DNA of 64,000 nucleotides from Bacillota bacterium (GTDB lineage: Bacteria > Bacillota > UBA4882 > UBA8346). Location: the NCBI GenBank assembly GCA_023400055.1, contig JAEXFN010000005.1:124001-188000 (forward strand), in the 5' to 3' direction. Below the pieces are notes generated by a model, which saw nothing but the letters and a program-made list of their open reading frames with translations, ran no database searches and was not told the DNA's origin. The stretch's first letter is position 1; each line of letters begins with the position of its first letter. The translations under genes were made by a program, and so were the position numbers. Of the stretch, positions 49,815-58,263 are shown piece by piece.

Positions 49815-49846
49815 AAAGAGATCCCACAACGGGATCTCTTTTTATC
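49815..49846 (+). terminator. Rho-independent terminator after ABC ATPase gene
   Basis: AAAGAGATCCC-ACAAC-GGGATCTCTTT with further T. Confidence 0.95.
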
Positions 49847-50093
49847 ATTTAAAGTGGAAACTTATACAACGCTCGTACCGTCTAACTACTGGCTGATTTG
49901 GAATCCTGGAAAGAAAAGGCTGCCCGCGGGAATGACCCTAGGCAGGAAACTGTGCTTCGGAGGGTGAATAATATCGAATAAGGCATCCTATGATGTGTAT
50001 TTCGCTTACTTTTCAAGACTATCTTTAATCGCATCTGGCCAAATTGGCTTATTCATGGGAGCGGCTTTTGAAGAAACCGGCCGATCTGGCTTA
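49847..50093. other. Intergenic region
   Basis: No supported gene or clear signal between the convergent ABC ATPase and yyaC genes. Confidence 0.4.
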
Positions 50094-50741
50094 TTATTGG
50101 AGAACCGGTTCGGCCGGGAATGCTCCGACATCGACATTTAGCTGTTCCGGAACGTGCATTTTTTGGATCTCGCGGCAGAGCCCCTGGCTGATGACGTCGG
50201 CCATCTTCATGACCAGGCTCAGGCGGGTATTCTGCAGCACCATATATTCCATAAAGCCGCCGACATTCACGATGCCGATGATATGCAGGTTGCCGACGGG
50301 CGGCAAATTTTTGTTGACTCCGGTGCCCGGCTGTAGCGGGCCTTCTTTGATGCTGATGTAGCCGACGCTCTCCGACCGTCCCAGACAAGCGTCGAGCGCG
50401 ATGATAAACGGCTTTTCATAGTCAGCCTCGATCTGCTGGATAATCTCCTGAAGATTGACGGCGTGGACCGGGTTATCCAAAGTGCCGAAGACATGGGTCT
50501 TGCCCAGATTTTGCTGGTGCAGTTTGGTTCCGGTGAGGGGACCCAAGGAATCGCCGGTTGAACGATCGGTTCCGATACAAAGAATAATCAGATCACTACT
50601 TCTATCATATAAATGAGAGAGGAATAAACTAAGGTTGGCTTGAAAGACGGCGGCGGCATTGGGATGTTCGATATGAATCCGGGCATTGAAGTTCAGCAGG
50701 TCGCCGGGATCGCCCTTTTTCTTAATGAGCTGGTTCCACAT
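50094..50741 (-). CDS. yyaC: Spore protease YyaC family protein
   Basis: 215 residues, ATG after AAGGAG. The family motif LIILCIGTDRSTGDSLGPLT is followed by FGTLDNPVHAVNL and FIIALDACLGRSESVGYI, with the conserved GVNKNLPPVGNLHIIGIVN part. YyaC is related in fold to the Gpr spore germination protease and is made during sporulation. This supports the view that the organism forms endospores. The gene stands alone, divergent from the vanW operon. Confidence 0.93.
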   Translation of the reverse strand: MWNQLIKKKGDPGDLLNFNARIHIEHPNAAAVFQANLSLFLSHLYDRSSDLIILCIGTDRSTGDSLGPLTGTKLHQQNLGKTHVFGTLDNPVHAVNLQEIIQQIEADYEKPFIIALDACLGRSESVGYISIKEGPLQPGTGVNKNLPPVGNLHIIGIVNVGGFMEYMVLQNTRLSLVMKMADVISQGLCREIQKMHVPEQLNVDVGAFPAEPVLQ

Positions 50742-50849
50742 ATCAATCTCCTTAATTTTGAGATAGTATATCTTATGTCCGGAACCAGCGGAGTATACAT
50801 CAATCGGCCCGGACCGGGCGTCTGTTAAAGTTTGGTGGAGGTGTATTGA

Positions 50850-52253
50850 TTGAATTTGGCTGGGAAATCGGGGGCAAATCGCTGGTTGTGGTGTAAGTTG
50901 GCGTTGTTGGCGGGCTTGGCGTCCTTGATGCTGTGCGCCATCGGCTATCTGGTCTGGATGAACGGTCGGATTTTACCCGGAGTGAGCGTTGCCGGCCAGC
51001 CGCTGGGCGGATTGACCATTCCCGAAGCCGAGCACCGTTTGGCACAGTACGCTACGAACGCCCAAAACCGGAAGATCGTTTTGAACTTTCATAACCGTAC
51101 CCTGACGGCGATCCCCGGAGCGATCGGCATTACGACCGATATTCGGGCCACGGTGGAACAGGCTTACCAGGTTGGACGCAGTGGACCTCTTTTGGAACGT
51201 TTGACCGATCAATGGCGGGTACGGCGGCACGGGCAAAGCGTCACCCCGGTTTTTAAAAATAATCGGACCACGCTGGATACTTTTTTCCGTTATCTTGAGC
51301 CGGGCATTGCCATTGCGGCGGTCCGTTCGGTGGTTACACTGGATACCGATGATCAGCTGACCTTTTCAGACAGCCGCATCGGCCGGCGCATTGTCCGAGA
51401 TCAACTGATTCGCCAATTAGAGCAAGCGGTTTATCATCCGGCTATCTACAAACTGGCGATACCGGTTCAATCGGAAATGCCGGCGCTGACCCAGGCGCAG
51501 ATCAACTATTGGCAGTTGAATCAGATTTTGGGCAGTTATACCACGCAATTTAATCCGACGAACGCCGATCGCACGCACAACCTGGAATTGGCCGTAAATG
51601 CCATTAATAATGTGCTGATTTATCCGGGAGAGCGATTTTCATTCAATGACCGGGTGGGGCCGCGGGTTCCCGCCAGTGGTTATAAAGAGGCGCCCGTGGT
51701 GGTGATGGGCAAATTGGTCCCGGGGGTGGGCGGCGGAGTCTGCCAGGTCTCCACGACGCTGTATAATGCGGTTTTGATGGCCAATCTGAAAGTAGTCCGG
51801 CGGATCAATCACAGCCTGCCCAGCGCTTATGCTCCGTTGGGCCACGACGCCACGGTCGCCTACGACTCGATTGATTTCGTTTTTCAGAATAACCAGGCGA
51901 CGCCGGTCCTGATAGTCACCCGGATGATTCCGCCCAATCTCACCATCGCGATTCTGGGGCGCAAAAGCGGTTGGGAATCGGTCAACTTGGAAACGACGCT
52001 AATGGAGACCTATCCCTACGCTTCCAAAGACATTCCCGATCCGGGTTTGCCCAAAGGGGAACGGGTGAAAGCCAGTCCGGGCAGCCAAGGCTATAAGGTC
52101 GAACTATGGCGCACGATCCTTTTTCCCGACGGCAGCACCAAAAAACTGCTCGAAAATGTGAGTATATATCCGCCGCAACCTGAAGAATATAAAGTTGGCA
52201 CCAAAGTAGACGGGAAGGTTGAGAAAGCTGCCAACGCCAACACAATACAATAA
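50850..52253 (+). CDS. VanW family protein with peptidoglycan-binding repeats
   Basis: 467 residues from TTG 50850 (GGAGGTG upstream). An N-terminal membrane anchor (LALLAGLASLMLCAIGYLVW) is followed by a PG_binding_4-type domain (ILPGVSVAGQPLGGLTIPEA), then the VanW domain: YPGERFSFNDRVGPRVPASG, GGGVCQVSTTLYNAVLMANL and HSLPSAYAPLGHDATVAYD. A G5-like end (GSQGYKVELWRTI) may be present. VanW proteins act at the cell wall; the molecular role is not established. The next gene starts inside its end, so this is an envelope operon. Confidence 0.92.
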   Translation: MNLAGKSGANRWLWCKLALLAGLASLMLCAIGYLVWMNGRILPGVSVAGQPLGGLTIPEAEHRLAQYATNAQNRKIVLNFHNRTLTAIPGAIGITTDIRATVEQAYQVGRSGPLLERLTDQWRVRRHGQSVTPVFKNNRTTLDTFFRYLEPGIAIAAVRSVVTLDTDDQLTFSDSRIGRRIVRDQLIRQLEQAVYHPAIYKLAIPVQSEMPALTQAQINYWQLNQILGSYTTQFNPTNADRTHNLELAVNAINNVLIYPGERFSFNDRVGPRVPASGYKEAPVVVMGKLVPGVGGGVCQVSTTLYNAVLMANLKVVRRINHSLPSAYAPLGHDATVAYDSIDFVFQNNQATPVLIVTRMIPPNLTIAILGRKSGWESVNLETTLMETYPYASKDIPDPGLPKGERVKASPGSQGYKVELWRTILFPDGSTKKLLENVSIYPPQPEEYKVGTKVDGKVEKAANANTIQ

Positions 52254-53259
52254 AATCGTTATTTTTTGTGTGAGTCCCCTGGGCGATACGTTATTTGCGA
52301 CACCAGCCATTCGAGCTCTTAAGGAAAACTTCCCCAGAGCTCGAATTGTTATTATAGCCAGTCCTTCAGCCAGTGAGGTTTTGCAGAAGAATCCCTACCA
52401 AATCAACGTAATCCGTTGCTCCGACCAGTGGCAGCTTTTGAAGGCCATGAATATGGTGCGCCGGGAGAATTTCGATCTGGCGATCAGTTTCACGCATTTC
52501 GGGAGTTATTTTACGAAATATTGCGCGGCCAGCTGCCGGGGGGATTTTTTCTCGGTGGTCGGCCGGACCGACCGGCCGGTGGTGCAGTTATGCCTGGATA
52601 TCTTGCGGGAACTGGGGCTAAAGACTGGATCGGACCGCACCGAGTTTTGGTATGATGAGGCCGACCGTTGGCGAGTGGAACGTTTTCTGGAGCGCAGCGG
52701 TTATCGGAGCAGCCTGCCATTAATCGCGCTGCACTGCGGCGGGCATTATTTTATCCGGAAACGTTGGCCGACGGTTCATTTTATTGAGTTGATCCTCGAG
52801 TTGCGACGGCAGTTCGGGGTGGAAGTGGCGCTGGTGGGCGGGGCGGAAGACGTCGAAAACTCCATGGCCATTCAAGCGCTGGCCCCCGGAGTCATCAATG
52901 CCGTGGGGAAGTTGCGGCTGGCTCAGACCGCCGCCTTGCTGAACCGTTGTCAATTGTTCATCGGCAATGATTCCGGCCCCTTGCACCTGGCGGTGGCGGT
53001 CGGGGTGCCGACCATCGGCCTGTACGGGCCGACCGATCCGGCTCAGTTTTATCCCTACCATCCGCCCGAGCATACCTTTATCTATAAAAACTACCCTTGC
53101 AGCCCTTGTTACAAGTTCGGCGGAGGAATCTGGCAATTTGTGCCGAAATGCTCCCGTTCCTATTGCATGGAGGCCATCTCCGTCGCCGAAGTCCTGGATA
53201 ATGTCGCGGAACGCTTATGCCGGGAGGCGTTGTCGCTGGAGATGAATAAGCAGTCATGA
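52219..53259 (+). CDS. Glycosyltransferase family 9 (LPS heptosyltransferase-like)
   Basis: 346 residues starting at TTG 52219, which overlaps the vanW end by 35 bases. The N-terminus KIVIFCVSPLGDTLFATPAI is the GT9 start (xxxxxGDxxxxxPxxxxL), and the nucleotide-sugar site reads FIGNDSGPLHLAVAVGVPTI with GLYGPTDPAQFYPY. GT9 enzymes add heptose to the core of lipopolysaccharide; in this context that fits an outer membrane with LPS-like glycolipid. Cys-rich end (CSPCYKFGGG, CSRSYC) also occurs in known heptosyltransferases. Confidence 0.9.
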   Translation: MRKLPTPTQYNKIVIFCVSPLGDTLFATPAIRALKENFPRARIVIIASPSASEVLQKNPYQINVIRCSDQWQLLKAMNMVRRENFDLAISFTHFGSYFTKYCAASCRGDFFSVVGRTDRPVVQLCLDILRELGLKTGSDRTEFWYDEADRWRVERFLERSGYRSSLPLIALHCGGHYFIRKRWPTVHFIELILELRRQFGVEVALVGGAEDVENSMAIQALAPGVINAVGKLRLAQTAALLNRCQLFIGNDSGPLHLAVAVGVPTIGLYGPTDPAQFYPYHPPEHTFIYKNYPCSPCYKFGGGIWQFVPKCSRSYCMEAISVAEVLDNVAERLCREALSLEMNKQS

Positions 53260-54278
53260 AAGGGGAGCGGCGGGTCGGCGGGGGCATCTGGTATGCGCTG
53301 GCATTCAGCGGCGCCAGCCTCTATTTTATCTTCAAAGGCTTGGCCGGAATCGGCCCCACCACCGACTTCAGCCAGGTGGACTGGCTGCTGGTGGGCCTGG
53401 GCTTCCTGGTTCAGGTGATCGTCTGGTTCAGCAAAGCGGCCCGCATGTACTTCATCGCCGTGGGGATGGACGCCGCGGTCTCCCTCTGGCAGTTTTGCCA
53501 GATCTATCTGGCGACTTGTTTCATCTCCCATGTCACACCCTTCAATTCCGGCGGCACGCCGCTGCAGATCTACCTCCTGAACCGCCAGGGCGTCAATCTG
53601 GGGAAAGCCACGGCGTTGACCGCGGTGGATCTCGGCCTGAACACGATCATGTTCGGGTTGCTGATCCCAGTGGCTTTAGCGATCAGCTTCCAACGGACCG
53701 GCCGCCGGGCGGCTTATCTGAGCGGCGGAGCGCTCAAGTGGCTGCCGCTGCTCACGGGACTATTACTGATCACCCTGATACTGATTTGGGCGTTGAAAAG
53801 CTGGCGGCGTTTCCGCTGGAGCCGCAGTTTGCGTTCGTTTTTGATCCGCAAGGGATGGTTGAAACGGATTTATCACGAATGGATCCGTTTCAAGGAAGGC
53901 TGGCTGCTGCTGACCCGGGAGAATCCCCTCTTCATTCTGGGCGCGGCTTTGGCTACAGTTGCATATTGGCTGTTTTATTTGTTATTGGCGCCGATAATTA
54001 CTTGGGCCATCGGCAACCCGGTCTCTTTTTGGCAATTGATAGGGCTCCAACTGGTCTACAATTTCGCCCAGCTGCTGGTGCCGACTCCCGGTGGCAGCGG
54101 CGGCTCGGAGCTGCTGCTCTCCTATCTGTTTCGCAATGTCAGCGGCGCCGGGCGGATCGGCCTGTTTGTCCTGCTGTGGCGCGGCTATACCTTCTTTAGC
54201 TCCTTAATCTTTGGGGGCTTCTTCTTTTGGCGTTTAACCCGCGGCTCCGGCGCGCTGGATCCGGCGGATTCGCCTTGA
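53256..54278 (+). CDS. Flippase-like membrane protein (LPG synthase TM / UPF0104)
   Basis: 340 residues with eight or so membrane segments. Family landmarks are FSKAARMYFIAVGMD, FISHVTPFNSGGTPLQIYLL, and the C-terminal LLVPTPGGSGGSELLLSYLF. This is the transmembrane part found in lysyl-phosphatidylglycerol synthases (MprF) and in many stand-alone glycolipid-related proteins. The MprF catalytic domain is absent. ATG 53256 overlaps the previous stop (ATGA). With the GT9 gene it probably handles an envelope glycolipid. Confidence 0.9.
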   Translation: MKGERRVGGGIWYALAFSGASLYFIFKGLAGIGPTTDFSQVDWLLVGLGFLVQVIVWFSKAARMYFIAVGMDAAVSLWQFCQIYLATCFISHVTPFNSGGTPLQIYLLNRQGVNLGKATALTAVDLGLNTIMFGLLIPVALAISFQRTGRRAAYLSGGALKWLPLLTGLLLITLILIWALKSWRRFRWSRSLRSFLIRKGWLKRIYHEWIRFKEGWLLLTRENPLFILGAALATVAYWLFYLLLAPIITWAIGNPVSFWQLIGLQLVYNFAQLLVPTPGGSGGSELLLSYLFRNVSGAGRIGLFVLLWRGYTFFSSLIFGGFFFWRLTRGSGALDPADSP

Positions 54279-54397
54279 TCGGCCGCTTCAAGATTTTTGG
54301 GCAGCCATTTCCCCGATGCAGCGACTTTGTCACCCGGCTTGGCCAGCGAAACCGGGCGATTATTGTCGGTGACTGTCGCGGTATTGTGGCGCGGCAT
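54188..54397 (-). CDS. Possible YjzC-like small protein
   Basis: About 70 codons on the minus strand, from ATG 54397. RPVSLAKPGDKVAASGKWLP resembles the KPGDxxxxSGxW core of small YjzC-type proteins of spore formers, but the remainder runs antisense through the end of the previous gene, and no Shine-Dalgarno site is visible. Weak evidence. Confidence 0.3.
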
Positions 54398-54474
54398 TAA
54401 TTACCAGATTCCGTAAGAAACGACATAGGGCCTCGAAATCATCCGTTGCCGTCAATTATCATGAGCGGCTTGTC

Positions 54475-54504
54475 TTGACAACACTTTTATGGTCACGATA
54501 TAAT
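54475..54504 (+). promoter_or_regulatory. Consensus SigA promoter for the S1-domain gene
   Basis: TTGACA (54475-54480), an 18-base spacer, and TATAAT (54499-54504). Both hexamers are perfect; the leader is about 45 bases and ends in GAGGAGG. Confidence 0.9.
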
Positions 54505-54556
54505 ATATTATATTAATTTCCATGTTTTTAACAAAAAAGAGGAGGATTTTTGTAGT

Positions 54557-54940
54557 ATGGCTTTAGAGGTTGGCCAGATTGTCGAAGGCAAAGTTACCGG
54601 AATCACCAATTTTGGTGCTTTCATCGAACTTTCGACCGGACAAACGGGGTTGGTTCATATTTCCGAGGTCGCCGATGAATATGTAAAGGACGTCAATCAT
54701 TTCTTAAAACAAAACGATCTGGTCAAAGTGAAAGTTCTCAATCTCGATAAGGGGAAGATCGGTCTTTCGATTCGGCAGGCTCAACCTCCGTCAGAGCGGA
54801 TGACCAAACAAAACCGGCAGTCGTTCGAGGATAAATTGGCCAAATTCATGAAGGATTCCGACGAACGGCAATCGGATCTCCGCCGGAATGTCGATTCCAA
54901 GCGGGGCGGTCGCGGCGGCGGCAGAGCGCCGAGTATGTAA
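54557..54940 (+). CDS. S1 RNA-binding domain protein (YugI/GSP13-like)
   Basis: 127 residues. One S1 domain fills residues 1-75: LEVGQIVEGKVTGITNFGAF, GQTGLVHISEVAD, then VKVLNLDKGKIGLSIRQA. The rest is a charged, Gly/Arg-rich tail (SKRGGRGGGRAPSM) that could add RNA affinity. Related to general stress protein 13, which associates with ribosomes. A perfect promoter precedes it and a terminator follows, so it is a highly expressed monocistronic gene. Confidence 0.9.
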   Translation: MALEVGQIVEGKVTGITNFGAFIELSTGQTGLVHISEVADEYVKDVNHFLKQNDLVKVKVLNLDKGKIGLSIRQAQPPSERMTKQNRQSFEDKLAKFMKDSDERQSDLRRNVDSKRGGRGGGRAPSM

Positions 54941-54974
54941 ATATAGCGTCAAACGAAATAGTGAGTTTCTGACG

Positions 54975-54998
54975 ATCCGGCTGTGGCCGGATTTTTTA
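54975..54998 (+). terminator. Rho-independent terminator after S1-domain gene
   Basis: ATCCGGC-TGTG-GCCGGAT with six T. Confidence 0.95.
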
Positions 54999-55021
54999 TT
55001 GGGCTTTGCCGGCCGGAAAAA

Positions 55022-55594
55022 TCACAGATTGATGCCCAGGCCCGCTTCATAGCCCGCGGCGCGCAAATGATAATCGTAGCGGACGCCGCCGTAGCAGAAG
55101 GAATCCTTGCCCAGCAGATAGCGGGCTTGCGCCTCGGCGAACAACGACAGATAGGCGGCCTGGTCCGCCTGCCGGACATGAAAGACCGCCAGACCGGTGC
55201 CGACCGCCCAGGCCCAGGAAGGGTCGGCACAAAAGTCGCGGTACAGGCCGAAATGGATGATGCTGCCATCGTGGCCGTATTGGTCATAAGTGAAACGCAA
55301 TACGTCGGGATTTCTCAGCCAGGACCATTGCAACTCGCCGTAAATATCGTCATAATCCGGCGAACTGAATTTGAGGCCGACGTTGCTTTGGGAGGAAAGC
55401 GGCACGATGAAGCCCATTCCGAACCCGTTGTGATGCTGGATCGTTCCGCCGGCGATGCCGCCGCCGCCGAACGAGTCGCCGCAGGCGTAAAACAGGCTCC
55501 TGTCAAAATCGGTCAGCAGCGGCGAGGCCCACACCGCCGTCGCCGGCGCCACGCCGAGCCCTAAACTGAGTACAAGCGTCAAGATTCGTTTCAT
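55022..55594 (-). CDS. Exported beta-rich protein, possible small outer-membrane barrel
   Basis: 190 residues from ATG 55594 (GGGAGG upstream; an upstream in-frame ATG overlaps that site). The signal peptide ILTLVLSLGLGVAPATAVWA is clear. Repeated amphipathic strands follow (GFGMGFIVPLSSQSNVGLKF, GSIIHFGLYRDF, GLAVFHVRQADQAAYLSLFA), ending GYEAGLGINL. It resembles 8-stranded outer-membrane proteins but lacks a terminal Phe. Function unknown. Confidence 0.65.
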   Translation of the reverse strand: MKRILTLVLSLGLGVAPATAVWASPLLTDFDRSLFYACGDSFGGGGIAGGTIQHHNGFGMGFIVPLSSQSNVGLKFSSPDYDDIYGELQWSWLRNPDVLRFTYDQYGHDGSIIHFGLYRDFCADPSWAWAVGTGLAVFHVRQADQAAYLSLFAEAQARYLLGKDSFCYGGVRYDYHLRAAGYEAGLGINL

Positions 55595-55857
55595 CGCAAT
55601 TGCCTCCCTCAAAAAATTTTCGTTACCTTAAAATAATATATCCTGCCATAAATATTATAATAAATTAAATTTTGTTATTTTTGAATTTGCTTTGAAGATT
55701 TGGCGCTTCCGGGCGTCGCGGCCGATTTATTATAGAAAACTAACAGAAATCAAAATAGATTCCAAAACATAGTTATCTTGCGAAGTATATCATAAAAGTG
55801 TGAGATCTGACATAAAGCCATAGATTTCACGACTACTTTGCAAGGAGTACCAGCCGG
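55595..55857. other. Intergenic region between divergent exported-protein genes
   Basis: AT-rich, contains the promoters of both flanking genes presumably; none can be assigned with confidence. Confidence 0.3.
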
Positions 55858-56376
55858 ATGAGAAAGATATTGCTCGTTTGTTTGGCGCTGTCCGTGTTAA
55901 CGCTGGGTACGGTGGCGTTCGCCGTCGCCGAACCGGAAAAGATCCCGGTCCGGGTGATTGACAACTCTTCCGACCCCGTTGCCAAGCTGCTCATCGCCAA
56001 AACCAAGGCGCTCTTCGATGAATCGCCGCAGTATACCGTCATCGAGTCCGCCAGCGGTCCGCATTTGATCATTCATGTGCAGTTTTTCCCTTCCGCCGAT
56101 GCCGCCAGCGCAACGACGGTGCTCTTCGCGATCGAATGGCTGATTTACCGGATGGATTCGGGCATCCAATTGCCCTACTATTTTAACAGCGCCGTGACCT
56201 TATGCAGCCGCGACACGGTGGATCAGATGGCCCGGCAGATCGTCGCCCGAACGGAGCAAAATTTGGACGATTACCACGGCTTCGGCAAACAGTTGCTCCT
56301 GTCGCAGCGGGGCTCGGGCCAGGATCGTTCGTCGTTTCTCGCCACGGGGAGCGCTTACGCACCCGCGGCGCGCTAA
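55858..56376 (+). CDS. Exported protein of unknown function
   Basis: 172 residues, with CAAGGAG before the ATG. Signal peptide RKILLVCLALSVLTLGTVAF, cleavage near AVAEPE. The mature part opens VRVIDNSSDPVAKLLIAKTK and contains VTLCSRDTVDQMARQIVART, a helix like those at the end of lipoprotein-type periplasmic proteins that clear small molecules, but no named family is recognised. It ends in a Ser/Gly/Ala-rich tail. Followed by another small exported protein and a zinc-ribbon gene. Confidence 0.7.
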   Translation: MRKILLVCLALSVLTLGTVAFAVAEPEKIPVRVIDNSSDPVAKLLIAKTKALFDESPQYTVIESASGPHLIIHVQFFPSADAASATTVLFAIEWLIYRMDSGIQLPYYFNSAVTLCSRDTVDQMARQIVARTEQNLDDYHGFGKQLLLSQRGSGQDRSSFLATGSAYAPAAR

Positions 56377-56421
56377 CTCGGGAACAACGTGCCCATTTCC
56401 GTCGAAAGGAGGGAAATTGCC

Positions 56422-56703
56422 TTGAGAAAATGCGCTTGGACATTATTGCTCCTGATCGTGCTGACCGGCGCCGTCGGATTGGCGGCCGGGGCCGACGCGA
56501 CGCTCCAAGACGACCCGGCCGGCTCGGGCGCGACTATCCGGTTAAACCTGAGCGATGAGGCTCCCGCTCTGGCGCCGGCGGCGAACCAGCCCGGACCCGG
56601 CGGTCCCGGCGGCCGAGGTTGGGAGGGCCCCGACAATTTTCAAATCATCGGAATCGTAATGCTACTGGGAGTGCTCTTATTCATCCCTCGCCATCACCAT
56701 TGA
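56422..56703 (+). CDS. Small exported/membrane protein with C-terminal span
   Basis: 93 residues from TTG 56422 (AAGGAGGG upstream). There is an N-terminal signal or anchor (WTLLLLIVLTGAVGLAAGA), a Pro/Gly-rich middle (PAANQPGPGGPGGRGW) and a C-terminal hydrophobic segment IIGIVMLLGVLLFIP followed by RHHH. No family recognised. The layout suggests that it is tethered at both ends, or is processed at the first. Confidence 0.6.
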   Translation: MRKCAWTLLLLIVLTGAVGLAAGADATLQDDPAGSGATIRLNLSDEAPALAPAANQPGPGGPGGRGWEGPDNFQIIGIVMLLGVLLFIPRHHH

Positions 56704-56756
56704 TGGGGAGGGCTTTTGCATCGGGGCGACACAGTGATGATTAAGGAGGATAAGCT

Positions 56757-56927
56757 GTGCTCAAGATAACCGCCAGCCAAGTATGGCAATTCAGCTGTCC
56801 CTATTGCGGAGCGACGGGACGACTGACCGCGGCCGAGTTCAACGGCCACGATAAACAGACCGGATACGATTGCGAGAGTCATATCTGTGACGCTTGCGGC
56901 AAAGAATTCATCGTGACGCAGAATTAA
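56757..56927 (+). CDS. 56-residue zinc-ribbon protein
   Basis: GTG 56757 lies six bases after AAGGAGGA. The product reads FSCPYCGATGRL (CxxC), then HICDACGKEFIVTQN (CxxC) after 26 residues: a complete four-Cys zinc ribbon. It is co-directional with, and 53 bases after, the preceding small exported protein. Such micro zinc ribbons often act as nucleic-acid or protein adapters; the target is unknown. Confidence 0.75.
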   Translation: MLKITASQVWQFSCPYCGATGRLTAAEFNGHDKQTGYDCESHICDACGKEFIVTQN

Positions 56928-57004
56928 AACCGTTTGATAAGGATTGTCGGATTACTATGACAAACAGCCAAATTTAATTATTTGATTGAATAATTTGATT
57001 AATA

Positions 57005-57319
57005 TCGGCGATAGTTATATTTACGATCACGATAACTGAACTTTCGATCATGATAATATAAATTTCGATCCGGATAAATGAATTTCCGATCCGAAGAAAT
57101 GGATTTCTGATCCGAATAAGTAATTTCTCGATCCGAATAATTGAATTTTTCAGCTGAAGAATTATATTTATGATCAGCCAAATTGATTTTTCGCTTTGCC
57201 AAAATAAAATTGGCAACGGCAAAATTGAATTTGTCAGCCCGAAAAATGAAATTGCGGGGCCGCTAAATATAAATACCGGGCTGAGAAGCAATTTTCGGAG
57301 CTGAAAATTAAAATTTACC
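57005..57319. repeat. 21-bp tandem array 4 (15 degenerate units)
   Basis: From 57005 on, units repeat every 21 bases with the loose consensus ATCCGAATAAATGAATTTCG plus one; 57026, 57047, 57068 and following start points all fit, through about 57319. Units drift to more GC-rich variants near the end (AGCCCGAAAAATGAAATTGC). Box-like TCCGGATAA (57070) and TCCGAATAA (57112 and 57133) match the DnaA box at only 7 or 8 of 9 positions. Both strands read through in heptads, but nothing supports a gene. Confidence 0.85.
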
Positions 57320-57474
57320 CGGAAGCTGAAGAAAATCGGCGGCGCAGCGATCGAAAAAACGGGGGGCGGCTTGCAAATTCAAACCAGCCGCAAAGCAAAT
57401 TCCAAGGGGATTCCGGGGCGATTCCAAGGCGAGCGGCCGATGATCATGAAGACAAAGAACAAAGGGGTACGATC

Positions 57475-58119
57475 ATGAAATTAGCGCTGATTATCTGCTT
57501 GACCGGTGGGCTGTTGTTGGCTTGGACGCTGAACGCTTCGGCCGAGATCCTGTTGGGAGGGAGTCTGGAGGTAGGCCGGAACGATTTTACGGCGGCGTAT
57601 GACTCCGGTTTGGTCGGCGGCGTTTCAAAATCCGCGGACACATTGGGGTTCAACGGCGCGTTCAATCTGCTGGGGACCCACATCGGGCTGGAATATACCC
57701 GGTCCGCTATGGACGATTACAGTTTTGCCACAGCCGGACTGCGCGTCGGCTGGGAATTGGGACCCGAGCTCTTGAAGGTCAAGCCTTTTGCAGGATACGA
57801 AGAGTGTTATTTCAAAAATGAGACCCTGGCGGCGGGCGGGGACAATACCTATGCCAGTCCGGTCGCCGGTCTGGAGCTGGCGGCGCGGTTGGGCAAGTGG
57901 ACCCTCTCGGGGGCCGGCTGCCTGCCGTTGCAAACCCGTTATAGCAACGGAATTATCCACGATGATCATGCCGATTTGCGCTATCTGAAGTTTGGACTGA
58001 CTTATTCCCCGTTGCCGTTGCTGGATTTGTTCCTGCGCTACCGTTCGTTGAGCGCCGACTCGAAAGTGGTGGACATTACCGCCAAGGGTTATACGTTCGG
58101 GGCGGAGATCAGCTTTTAG
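57475..58119 (+). CDS. Small outer-membrane beta-barrel protein
   Basis: 214 residues. Signal peptide KLALIICLTGGLLLAWTLNA, cleavage near ASAEIL. It has repeated amphipathic strands (LGGSLEVGRNDFTAAY, IGLEYTRSAMDDYSFATAGL, YLKFGLTYSPLPLLDLFLRY) and ends YTFGAEISF with a terminal Phe, the BAM recognition sign. The size fits an 8- or 10-stranded barrel. Function unknown. CAAAGGGG precedes the ATG. Confidence 0.72.
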   Translation: MKLALIICLTGGLLLAWTLNASAEILLGGSLEVGRNDFTAAYDSGLVGGVSKSADTLGFNGAFNLLGTHIGLEYTRSAMDDYSFATAGLRVGWELGPELLKVKPFAGYEECYFKNETLAAGGDNTYASPVAGLELAARLGKWTLSGAGCLPLQTRYSNGIIHDDHADLRYLKFGLTYSPLPLLDLFLRYRSLSADSKVVDITAKGYTFGAEISF

Positions 58120-58263
58120 ACCGCAACGCCAAAGCGGAACTTAACTGTGGTGTTTCATTCTTTTAACTATAACCTCCTTTCTAAGGCCCTCTTCCTACAG
58201 GAATCAGGGTTTATTTTTTTGGTGAAGCGGGAGAAATGGCGGACCCGGTCGGGCCGTCGCCGC

